In this document: positions 26,784-35,755 of the stretch, piece after piece
How the letters are laid out: every line of letters begins with the position of its first letter
How positions within the stretch are numbered: the stretch's first letter is position 1
Source of the DNA: SCUN01 sp046598935
GTDB taxonomy: Bacteria; Acidobacteriota; Vicinamibacteria; Vicinamibacterales; SCN-69-37
Reading direction: 5' to 3'
Assembly: GCA_046598935.1 (NCBI GenBank)
Contig: JBKJHW010000106.1
Span: 1 to 47,778 of the forward strand
Length of the DNA stretch: 47,778 bases
The notes under the pieces: generated by a model
The model's database searches: none
What the model was told of the DNA's origin: nothing
The model's input: only the letters and a program-made list of their open reading frames with translations
Translations under genes and position numbers: made by a program

Positions 26784-27122
26784 ATGCAGATTGTAGAACG
26801 TGCCGTCGGGTCGGTGATGATCCTCGACCTGAAGGGCAAGATCACTCTCGGCGAGGGTGACGAGGCTTTGAGGGACAAGATCAACTCACTGATCCTGCAG
26901 GGCCACAAGAAGATGCTGTTGAACTTCGGCGACGTGCCGTACATCGACAGCGCAGGCCTTGGCGAAATCGTTCGCACCTACACCACGGTGAGCCGCCAGG
27001 GCGGCCAGCTCAAGCTGGTCAACCTGACCAAGCGCATTACCGATTTGTTGTCGATTACGAAGTTGCTCACAGTATTTGAGACCTTCGACAACGAGCCGGA
27101 AGCGCTGAAGAGCTACAACTAG
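26784..27122 (+). CDS. STAS-domain anti-sigma factor antagonist
   Basis: A 112-residue single STAS domain of the SpoIIAA/RsbV type: MQIVERAVGSVMILDLKGKI, then GDVPYIDSAGLGEIVR. The phosphorylatable serine is S56 in YIDSAGLG. Such proteins bind an anti-sigma kinase when unphosphorylated and so release a sigma factor, or act in related partner-switching. No kinase or phosphatase partner lies nearby. The start is ATG 26784, with GAGGAG seven bases upstream; a TTG six bases earlier is too close to that site. Three 20-bp repeats precede the gene. The UbiA-type gene follows after 77 bp. Confidence 0.9.
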   Translation: MQIVERAVGSVMILDLKGKITLGEGDEALRDKINSLILQGHKKMLLNFGDVPYIDSAGLGEIVRTYTTVSRQGGQLKLVNLTKRITDLLSITKLLTVFETFDNEPEALKSYN

Positions 27123-27199
27123 CTCCCATCCAAGCCGCCCGCGGCCGCCGGATTCCCGGCGCGTCGTTCGGGAAACGCGGCCAATGGCCGCGTGGTTTC

Positions 27200-28141
27200 A
27201 TGGCGCATCATATTCCGTCATCGGCGCTGCCGGACTCCGGCAGCCAGGTGCACGGCCGCTCGTTGGCGACAGAGCTTCTGCTCGCACTCCGGCCCGGACA
27301 ATGGACGAAGAACTTACTGCTCTTCGCCGGTCTGATCTTCGGACAGAAGCTCCTCAATCCTTCAGATGTCGCCACCGCGGCCGCGGCCTTCGGGCTGTTT
27401 TGTCTTTTTTCGGGTGTCGTCTACCTCATCAACGACATCCGCGACCGCGACGCCGATCGCCTGCACCCGAAAAAATCGAAACGCCCGATCGCGTCCGGCG
27501 CGATCTCAGTGGGCACGGCGTCGGCATTTGCGGCCGTCCTCGCGACCGTCTCCCTCGGCGCCGCCTACGCGCTCGACCGGCCGTTTTTCCTCGTGGGTCT
27601 CGCCTACGTCGCGTTGCTCATCACCTATTCGGTCTGGCTCAAGCACCGCCCGGTGCTCGACGTGCTCGTGATCGCGTTTGGCTTCGTGCTGCGCGCGTTT
27701 GCCGGCTCGGTGGTGCTGCACGTGGAATTCAGCCACTGGCTGCTTGTCTTGACACTTCTGCTCGCGCTGTTCCTGGCGACGGGCAAACGGCGCGCAGAGT
27801 ACGTCGCGCTGGCCGGGGACGCGGCGGCGCATCGCCGGAGCCTCGAACACTATTCCCTGCCGATGCTCGACCAGATGTTGTCGGTAGTGATGGCGTGCAC
27901 ACTGCTCGCCTACGCGTTTTACACCATCAGCCCGGAGACGGTGGCGAAGTTCGGGACGGATCATCTGCTGATGACGTTCCCGCTGCCGATCTACGGGTTG
28001 TTTCGTTATCTCTATCTCATTCACCGCGGCGACAGCGGAGGCAACCCCTCCGACCTTCTGCTCTCGGATCGGCCACTGCAGCTGTGTGTGGTGATCTGGG
28101 CAGTGCTTGTCGCCGCCATCATTTACGGTCCGTTGAAGTAG
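27200..28141 (+). CDS. UbiA-family decaprenyl-phosphate phosphoribosyltransferase-like enzyme
   Basis: A 313-residue integral membrane prenyl-acceptor transferase. The N-terminal RPGQWTKNLLLFAGLIFG and the aspartate motif NDIRDRDADRLHP (78-90), followed by KKSKRPIASG, are typical of decaprenyl-phosphate phosphoribose synthase (Rv3806c-like). That enzyme moves phosphoribose from PRPP to a polyprenyl phosphate, the first step to a polyprenyl-arabinose donor. A second conserved stretch is TGKRRAEYVAL. Located directly before a glycosyltransferase cluster, it may supply a lipid-linked pentose. The exact polyprenyl chain is unknown. The next gene starts 9 bp downstream. Confidence 0.85.
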   Translation: MAHHIPSSALPDSGSQVHGRSLATELLLALRPGQWTKNLLLFAGLIFGQKLLNPSDVATAAAAFGLFCLFSGVVYLINDIRDRDADRLHPKKSKRPIASGAISVGTASAFAAVLATVSLGAAYALDRPFFLVGLAYVALLITYSVWLKHRPVLDVLVIAFGFVLRAFAGSVVLHVEFSHWLLVLTLLLALFLATGKRRAEYVALAGDAAAHRRSLEHYSLPMLDQMLSVVMACTLLAYAFYTISPETVAKFGTDHLLMTFPLPIYGLFRYLYLIHRGDSGGNPSDLLLSDRPLQLCVVIWAVLVAAIIYGPLK

Positions 28142-28150
28142 GAGAACACC

Positions 28151-29173
28151 ATGGCAGAGTTTCAGGTCCGTTCCGACGCCGTTGACGTCGAGCAGATCAT
28201 GCGGCAGATTCGCTCGCGCATCCGGGAGAAGCGCGGCGCGGATTACACGGAACAGGAAATTCAGGAGCTGGCCAACGTCAAGCTTGAGAAATTCCTCGAC
28301 CCCCGCGGGATCCGCTCGAACCTGGTTCAGGAGTTCCGCAGAAATCGTGTGATCACGCCGGCGCCGCCGGCTGTCGGCATCGGCGACATCGATGTGTTCG
28401 GCTCGCCGCGCGCGATGCTGCAGAGCATACGCAAACTGCTCAGTCCGATCCTCCGGCTCTTCTTCAGCCCGACGCCGATGGTCCACGCGATCAACACGAT
28501 GCAGAAGCAGCAGAACGAGGTCAACGCGGAGTTTCACCGCCGGTTCCGGCAGCGCGAGGAAATGGACCCGCTCTACTACGAAGTCACCCACAACCTCGTC
28601 GTCGAGCTGACGCGCCTTGCCATCGAGAACCAGAACCTCAAGATGAAGGTCGAGTCGCTCTCGAGCCGGATGGACTTCGACGAACGCCGCGCGCGCGCCC
28701 TCGAGACCGTCGTTGCGTACAAGCCGGCGCCCAGGCCTGAGCGCCCGGCACCGAGCGCCCCGGGGGCGAGCGACGCGAGTCGAGGGGACCGGAACGAGCC
28801 GAGGGTAGCCGAGCGCCAGCAGCAACCGCAACAGCCCCGGCCTGAGCGAGCGGAACGAGCCGAAAGCCAGCCGCAGCAGGACGAGCGTGCCGAAAGCCAG
28901 CCGCAACAGCCGGCGCAGGCTCAGCCGCAAGGCGCGGCCGATCCGCAGCGCGCGGGCCTTGAGTCACGCGATCAGGGCGAGCGCGGTGAGCGGCGGCGTC
29001 GCCGGCGGCGGCGTCGCCGGCCAGGTGGGAACGGCGCCAACCAGAATCAGGGAGCGCCGGCGCAATCCGCTGAATCTCGCGATTCCGGTGAATCACGCGA
29101 ATCAGTCAGTGACTCGCACGATTCGGGTGATTCACAGGACTCACACGATTCCGGCTCGGACAGCGACGAATGA
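28151..29173 (+). CDS. Uncharacterised glycan-cluster protein with disordered Q/E/R/S/D tail
   Basis: A 340-residue protein with two very different halves. Residues 1-195 are helical: VDVEQIMRQIRSRIREKR (11-28), YTEQEIQELANVKLEKF, DPLYYEVTHNLVVELTRL, and a coiled-coil-like NQNLKMKVESLSSRMDF. The first motif also occurs at the start of some polysaccharide-cluster methyltransferases, but no SAM site is present here. From about 196 the tail is low complexity: Pro/Gln/Glu/Arg-rich, then eleven near-consecutive arginines (about 281-291), then an acidic Glu/Asp-Ser end. AGGAGA precedes the ATG, and the stop overlaps the first glycosyltransferase (ATGA). Function unknown; a scaffold for the neighbouring enzymes is only a guess. 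Confidence 0.82.
   Translation: MAEFQVRSDAVDVEQIMRQIRSRIREKRGADYTEQEIQELANVKLEKFLDPRGIRSNLVQEFRRNRVITPAPPAVGIGDIDVFGSPRAMLQSIRKLLSPILRLFFSPTPMVHAINTMQKQQNEVNAEFHRRFRQREEMDPLYYEVTHNLVVELTRLAIENQNLKMKVESLSSRMDFDERRARALETVVAYKPAPRPERPAPSAPGASDASRGDRNEPRVAERQQQPQQPRPERAERAESQPQQDERAESQPQQPAQAQPQGAADPQRAGLESRDQGERGERRRRRRRRRRPGGNGANQNQGAPAQSAESRDSGESRESVSDSHDSGDSQDSHDSGSDSDE
28991..29020 (+). repeat. Exact 15-bp tandem duplication encoding poly-arginine
   Basis: CGGCGGCGTCGCCGG occurs twice end to end (28991-29005 and 29006-29020) inside the tail of the gene at 28151. It encodes the arginine run, and slippage could change its length. Confidence 0.8.
29072..29155 (+). repeat. Nine-base periodic coding repeat (GANTC units)
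   Basis: Nine 9-bp units, each starting GANTCN and encoding Glu/Asp-Ser-X, fill 29072-29155, with one extra AGT codon after the fourth unit. Every unit carries a GANTC site (GAATC, GATTC or GACTC). It encodes the acidic end of the tail of the gene at 28151. Confidence 0.8.
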
Positions 29174-30453
29174 AGATCGCAATTGTCGTCCAGCGCTACG
29201 GCGCGGACATCAACGGCGGGGCGGAGCTGCACGCGCGGTACATCGCGGAACGCCTGGCGCGGCACGGCACGGTCGAAGTGTTCACCACGTGCGCGAACGA
29301 CTACATCACGTGGAAGAACGAGCGTCCGGCTGGTGAAGAAACAATTCGGGGCGTGACGGTGCGAAGGTTTCCGGTGAACTCGCCGAGAAACCCGGATGAC
29401 TTCGGGCGACGCTCGAATCACATTTTCAACAACCGGCACTCGATGGCCGATGAGCTGAAGTGGCTCGACAGCGAGGGCCCAACAAGCCGCGCGCTCGTGC
29501 GCCACATCGGCCGCGTGAAGGATGACTTCGACTTCTTTCTGTTTTTCAGCGCGCGGTACTACCACGCGTGGCACGGCTCGCGCGCCGTGGCTGACAAGGC
29601 CATTCTCGTCCCGACGGCGGAGCGCGACGCGGCGTTAGGCGTGTCCATCTTCGGCCCCGTTTTCCGCGGCGTGCGGGCGATCATGTACAACTCGCCCGAA
29701 GAGCGCACGCTGATCCAGTCGGTCACCAACAATCGGGACGTCCCGGGCGTCGTCGTCGGCGTCGGTTCGGATATTCCGGACCGCGTGCAGCCCTGGCGCG
29801 CGAAGCGCAAGTTCAACTTCAAGCGACCGTACGTGTTTTACATCGGGCGCATCGACGAGAACAAGGGCTGCGCGGAGCTGTTTGATTTCTTTCCGCGCTA
29901 TGCGGCGATGTATCCGGACGGATTGGACCTCGTGCTCGCTGGTTCGCCGGTGATTCCGGTCCCGAAACACCCGCGGATCAAGCACCTGGGCTTTGTTTCC
30001 GACGAAGACAAGTTCGACACCCTGGCGGGCGCGGACTTCCTGATCATGCCGTCCCAGTTCGAGAGCCTGTCGATGGTCGCGCTCGAGGCATGGGCGCTCG
30101 GCAAGCCCGTCCTGGTAAACGGCCGCTGCGACGTGCTCCGAGGCCAGGCGATGCGCAGCAATGCGGGTCTGTACTATGAAAACTTTGATGAGTTCGCTGA
30201 AGCCATGTACGCGCTCGAAGCCGCCGGTCCGCTCAATCCGGTGCTCGGCCGCAACGGCCGCGAGTTCTTCAAGCGCCACTACGCGTGGCCGGTGATCGAG
30301 CGGAAATACCTCGAGATGTTCGACCGCCTGAAAAAGGAGCCCGCGAAGGCCTCGATCGAGCCGCTGCCTGGCTGGTTCGCGCGGCGCACCGCCAACCTCC
30401 CGCCGGCGGCTGACGCGGTCAACGCCGCGCCGAAGGGACCGGTGCTGCGGTAG
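29170..30453 (+). CDS. GT4-family glycosyltransferase (type A, first copy)
   Basis: A 427-residue GT-B enzyme. The N-terminal acceptor half opens MKIAIVVQRYGADINGGAEL, with a glycine-rich loop. The C-terminal donor half has YIGRIDENKGCAELFDF and the catalytic-region EX7E motif ESLSMVALE, then AWALGKPVLVN. It should transfer a sugar from a nucleotide donor in a surface-glycan pathway; donor and acceptor are not readable. Its start overlaps the preceding gene (ATGA), and the next glycosyltransferase begins 2 bp after its stop. It is clearly paralogous to the fourth enzyme at 32765 (shared QRYG, TTCA, RGVTVRRF and DENKGC / DPGKGC). Confidence 0.9.
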   Translation: MKIAIVVQRYGADINGGAELHARYIAERLARHGTVEVFTTCANDYITWKNERPAGEETIRGVTVRRFPVNSPRNPDDFGRRSNHIFNNRHSMADELKWLDSEGPTSRALVRHIGRVKDDFDFFLFFSARYYHAWHGSRAVADKAILVPTAERDAALGVSIFGPVFRGVRAIMYNSPEERTLIQSVTNNRDVPGVVVGVGSDIPDRVQPWRAKRKFNFKRPYVFYIGRIDENKGCAELFDFFPRYAAMYPDGLDLVLAGSPVIPVPKHPRIKHLGFVSDEDKFDTLAGADFLIMPSQFESLSMVALEAWALGKPVLVNGRCDVLRGQAMRSNAGLYYENFDEFAEAMYALEAAGPLNPVLGRNGREFFKRHYAWPVIERKYLEMFDRLKKEPAKASIEPLPGWFARRTANLPPAADAVNAAPKGPVLR

Positions 30454-30455
30454 CT

Positions 30456-31694
30456 GTGAAGCCTCGCGTCCACCAGATCCTCGCCACGCTCGGATACGGC
30501 GATGCCATCGGTAACGAAGTGCTCGGCATCTGCCGGACGCTTCGCGCCGCAGGCTACGAATCAGAGATCATCGTGGAAACCGCGGACCCGCGGCTCGAAG
30601 ACCTGACTGTGGACTACCAGGAGATGGTCGACTCGAACGCCGTCGGCCCGGACGACCTGCTGATTCACCACTTCTCTATCGGATCACGCGCGTCGCGGAC
30701 CGCATTTGCGCTGCCCTCGCGCATGATCCTGATTTATCACAACATCACGCCGCCGGACTTCTTCCTCGGCGTCCACCCGCAGCTCGTGAAGCAGTGCTAC
30801 CACGGCCGCCGCGAACTCACGGCGTATCCGAACCGCGTCGATCTGGCGCTCGGCGATTCGGAATTCAACCGGCAGGAGCTCGAGGCCCTCGGCTTCGCGC
30901 CGACTGACGTGCTGCCCGTTGTTCCCGACTTCGCGCATCTCGATGTGCCCCCGGACTCCCGCACGATGGCGGCGTACGACGATGAGTGGACGAACATCGT
31001 GTTTGTCGGCCGCCTGATCCCGAACAAACGGCCCGACGACGTCATCCGGTTTTTTCACGCTTACAAAACGCTGTATAACCCGCGCGCGCGGCTGATCCTG
31101 GCCGGAAGCTACTCTGGATTTGAAACGTACCTGGCGCAGCTGCACACGCTCATCGCCGGGATCGGCGCGCGCGACGTGCACATCATCGGTCAGGTGACAA
31201 ACGCCGAGCTGACAGGCATCTACGACTGCGCCGACCTTTTTCTCTGCGCCAGCGAGCACGAGGGATTTTGCGTGCCGCTGATCGAGAGCTTCTACAAGCG
31301 GGTGCCCGTGCTCGCGTACGCGGCCACTGCGGTGCCGGTCACGATGGACGGCGGCGGTGTGCTCTACGACCGCAAGGATCCGTCGCACGTGGCCGCGCTG
31401 ATGCACTCGCTCATTACCGACAACGACCTTGCGGACACTGTGCTCGAGTCGCAGGACGCTGCGCTGGACCGGCTGCTGAAGAAGGATTTCGCCGGCATGC
31501 TGCTCGGCTTCGTCGAGCGCGCGCTGAGCTCGCCTCGCAAGCAGCCGCCGCCGATCACTTTCGATTTCTGGCGGCAGTACCGGTTGGCGGAAGAGCTCGC
31601 GGAGGTTCGATTCTTCCGTCCGTCGGCCTTTCGCGCGCTCCCCGTCGAGACGGGCGAGTCCATCGTCGCCGAGCTGGAGCATCGCCGTGAGTAA
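30456..31694 (+). CDS. GT4-family glycosyltransferase (type B, first copy)
   Basis: A 412-residue GT-B enzyme starting at GTG 30456. Features: GYGDAIGNEVLGICRTLRAA near the N-terminus, LIYHNITPPDFF, DLALGDSEFNRQELEALGF, donor-side VFVGRLIPNKRPDDVIRFF, and the EX7E motif EGFCVPLIE. It shares these blocks with the next gene, so the two are a paralogous pair. About 60 residues after the fold (FWRQYRLAEELAEVRFF) form an extra C-terminal helix region. Its end overlaps the start of the next gene by 8 bp. Confidence 0.9.
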   Translation: MKPRVHQILATLGYGDAIGNEVLGICRTLRAAGYESEIIVETADPRLEDLTVDYQEMVDSNAVGPDDLLIHHFSIGSRASRTAFALPSRMILIYHNITPPDFFLGVHPQLVKQCYHGRRELTAYPNRVDLALGDSEFNRQELEALGFAPTDVLPVVPDFAHLDVPPDSRTMAAYDDEWTNIVFVGRLIPNKRPDDVIRFFHAYKTLYNPRARLILAGSYSGFETYLAQLHTLIAGIGARDVHIIGQVTNAELTGIYDCADLFLCASEHEGFCVPLIESFYKRVPVLAYAATAVPVTMDGGGVLYDRKDPSHVAALMHSLITDNDLADTVLESQDAALDRLLKKDFAGMLLGFVERALSSPRKQPPPITFDFWRQYRLAEELAEVRFFRPSAFRALPVETGESIVAELEHRRE

Positions 31695-32763
31695 TCCGCT
31701 CACGATCAACCAGTGGATTCCCGCGGCGCATCGCGGCGACGCCGTCGGCGACAACGCGCGGATGCTGCGCGACCTGTTCCGCCGCTGGGGCCACTCGTCG
31801 GACATCTATGCGATGACGATCGACGATGACATGGACGGCGACGCGCTGCCCTGGGGCGACTCAGCCTCGTCGGGCGGCGATGTCACGATCTATCACTACG
31901 GCGTGCCCTCGCCGATGTCGGAGCGATTCGGCCGTTTGCCCGGCACGCGAGTGCTCCACTACCACAACGTCACACCGGCCCACTTCTTTGCGCCATTCGA
32001 CGCGGGACTCGCGCGGATGTGCCAGGTCGGGCGGGAGCAGCTCGCGACGCTGGCCGATCGAACAGACCTCGCGTTGGGCGTCTCTGAGTTCAATCGTTCA
32101 GAGCTGGAAGCACTGGGGTTCAAGCGTTCGGGAGTGCTTCCAATTTTTGTGGACACCGACCGGCTGCGGAACGCGCCCGCCGTTCCTGCGCTCGACAAAC
32201 TGCTCAGCGAGCCGTTCGTGAATATTCTTTTTGTCGGCCGCATCGCGCCGAACAAGAAGATCGAGGACCATATCCGCCTCGCCGAGCACTACAAGCGGTA
32301 TGTCGACTTCGCGTACCGGTTTATTTTTGTGGGCAAAGTCGACGCCGTGCCGCGGTACTACGATGCGATTCGCGGACTGGTCGCCGAGTACCGCATGATG
32401 AGCGACCGGTTCTGGTTCACGGGGCCGGTGCCCGAGGCGGAGCTTGCGGCGTACTACCGGCATGCGCACGCATACGTCTCGCTCAGCGAGCACGAGGGCT
32501 TCTCGGTGCCGCTCGTCGAATCGATGGCGATGGACGTGCCGGTGCTCGCCTACGGCGCCGCTGCCGTCCCGGAAACGCTCGGCGGCGCGGGCGTCTGTTT
32601 CACACCGAAGGATCTCGAACAAGCGGCCGAGCTATTGGGCGCCCTCGTCTACGACGAGGAGTTGCGCGCCCGCGTGATTGCCGGCCAACGGAAACGTCTT
32701 TTAGATTTCAGCCGCGAGCGCCTCGAAGACCAGGCGCGCGCCGTGCTGGCGCGGGTCGCGTGA
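31687..32763 (+). CDS. GT4-family glycosyltransferase (type B, second copy)
   Basis: A 358-residue GT-B enzyme from GTG 31687. It has HRGDAVGDNARMLRDLFRRW, LHYHNVTPAHFF, DLALGVSEFNRSELEALGF, LFVGRIAPNKKIEDHIRL and the EX7E motif EGFSVPLVE. These align block for block with the preceding enzyme, but the C-terminal extension of that copy is missing. Divergence between the copies suggests different donors or acceptors in one glycan. It overlaps the previous gene by 8 bp and ends one base before the next start codon. Confidence 0.9.
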   Translation: MSNPLTINQWIPAAHRGDAVGDNARMLRDLFRRWGHSSDIYAMTIDDDMDGDALPWGDSASSGGDVTIYHYGVPSPMSERFGRLPGTRVLHYHNVTPAHFFAPFDAGLARMCQVGREQLATLADRTDLALGVSEFNRSELEALGFKRSGVLPIFVDTDRLRNAPAVPALDKLLSEPFVNILFVGRIAPNKKIEDHIRLAEHYKRYVDFAYRFIFVGKVDAVPRYYDAIRGLVAEYRMMSDRFWFTGPVPEAELAAYYRHAHAYVSLSEHEGFSVPLVESMAMDVPVLAYGAAAVPETLGGAGVCFTPKDLEQAAELLGALVYDEELRARVIAGQRKRLLDFSRERLEDQARAVLARVA

Positions 32764-32764
32764 C

Positions 32765-34342
32765 ATGAAGATTGCGTTTGTTGCTCAACGGTACGGCACC
32801 GAGATTCTCGGTGGTTCGGAATACCATTGCCGGCTCATCGCCGAACGGCTGGCGAGCCGGCACCAGGTCGATGTCCTGACCACATGCGCGCGCGAATACA
32901 CGACGTGGCAGAACGAATACCCGGAAGGCACCGACCGCGTCCGCGGCGTCACCGTCCGCCGGTTCGCCTGCTCGCAGGTGCGCAACCTCCAGGAGTTCAA
33001 CAAATACTCGGACTGGATTTTTGAGAACCGCCATACGCCGCAGGACGAACAGGAGTGGCTGAAGCAGCAGGGCCCGTGGTCGCCCGGGCTCATCAGCTAC
33101 ATCGAAAGCCACCACCAGCAGTACGACATCCTGATTTACTTCACCTATCTCTACGCGCCCACGGTCCTCGGCATGAAGATCGCGCCGGCCAAGAGCCTGC
33201 TCGTGCCCACCGCCCACGACGAGCCCGCGCTTAACCTCAAGATCTACGAACAGGTCTTTTCGAGCGCCGCCGGCATCGTGTGGAACACCGAATCCGAGCG
33301 CCGCATGATCACCTCGCGCTTTCACCTGCGCGCGCTCGTCGAGGACGTCGTCGGCTGCGGTGTCGAGATGGAATCCGGGACAGACACCGATGGCGAAGAT
33401 ACGAGCGCGGCGATGATGGTCTCCCCCCTCACCGTGCGCGAGCCCTTGCCGGCGCACATCGAGGGCCCGGCCAACGCCTTCCGCCGCCGCCATCGGATGC
33501 ACGGCCCGTTCATTCTGTACGGCGGCCGGATCGATCCGGGCAAGGGCTGCGAAGAGCTGCTCGAGTACTTCCAGGCGTTTCTCCATGACGGCGGCGACGC
33601 ATCGCTGATGCTCATGGGCGTGAAGCTGATGCCGCTCCCGGATGACCCGCGCGTGCGTTTCGCGGGTCTGCTCCCCGACCAGGAGCGTCTCCATGCCCTC
33701 CAGGCGGCAACCGTGGTCGTCGTGCCGTCGCCGTACGAGAGCCTGTCGCTTCTCGCGCTCGAGGCGTTTGCGGTGGGCACGCCGGTGCTGGCGAACGCGC
33801 GCGCCGAAGTGCTCGTCGACCACTGCCGACAGTCGAACGCCGGACTCTACTACTCGGACCGTTACGAGTTCAGTGAGTCCCTGAAAATGCTGCTCAAGGA
33901 TCCGGACCTTCGTCACCAGATGGGCGAGAACGGCAAAGCCTATGTGGACAAGAACTACCGCTGGGATGTGATCATCGCGAAGTACGAGCGGATGTTCGCG
34001 CGCCTGCGCGGCGGCTCCGGTGCGGCCTCAGCGGGCGACCACCGGGAACACACCGAGCATCGCGGATCCCGCGAGCAGCCGCGCGGACGCGACCATCGCG
34101 ATCAGAAGGGCGGACGCGAACATCGCGGGCAGCGCGACAACCGGGACCGGGATCGCGGGCGCGACAACCGCGGGCAACGTGATCAGAAAGCCCAGGGGGA
34201 AAAGCCCCAGGGCGAGAGAAAGTCCCAGGGTGACGAGTCGCAGGGCCAGAAAAAGTCGCAGGGCGATACGAAGCAGAGCGCGCACCGGACCGAAGGCAGC
34301 CGCCGCAAAGACGACCGCGGAGGCCGCAGGCGCGGACGATAA
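32765..34342 (+). CDS. GT4-family glycosyltransferase (type A, second copy) with long basic disordered tail
   Basis: A 525-residue protein: about 415 residues of GT-B fold, then a roughly 105-residue tail. The fold has MKIAFVAQRYGTEILGGSEY, YGGRIDPGKGCEELLEYF and the EX7E motif ESLSLLALE, and is paralogous to the enzyme at 29170. From about residue 418 the sequence is built of Arg, Asp, Gln, Gly, Lys and His in loose repeats (HREHTEHRG, RGRDHRDQKGG, DNRGQRDQK, EKPQGERKSQGDESQGQKK). It ends RGGRRRGR. The tail is unlike ordinary GT4 enzymes and resembles the disordered tail of the gene at 28151. It converges on the response regulator with 15 bp between stops. Confidence 0.9.
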   Translation: MKIAFVAQRYGTEILGGSEYHCRLIAERLASRHQVDVLTTCAREYTTWQNEYPEGTDRVRGVTVRRFACSQVRNLQEFNKYSDWIFENRHTPQDEQEWLKQQGPWSPGLISYIESHHQQYDILIYFTYLYAPTVLGMKIAPAKSLLVPTAHDEPALNLKIYEQVFSSAAGIVWNTESERRMITSRFHLRALVEDVVGCGVEMESGTDTDGEDTSAAMMVSPLTVREPLPAHIEGPANAFRRRHRMHGPFILYGGRIDPGKGCEELLEYFQAFLHDGGDASLMLMGVKLMPLPDDPRVRFAGLLPDQERLHALQAATVVVVPSPYESLSLLALEAFAVGTPVLANARAEVLVDHCRQSNAGLYYSDRYEFSESLKMLLKDPDLRHQMGENGKAYVDKNYRWDVIIAKYERMFARLRGGSGAASAGDHREHTEHRGSREQPRGRDHRDQKGGREHRGQRDNRDRDRGRDNRGQRDQKAQGEKPQGERKSQGDESQGQKKSQGDTKQSAHRTEGSRRKDDRGGRRRGR

Positions 34343-34357
34343 GAAATCTCTTCTCTT

Positions 34358-35754
<1,397 letters not shown>

Positions 35755-35755
<1 letters not shown>

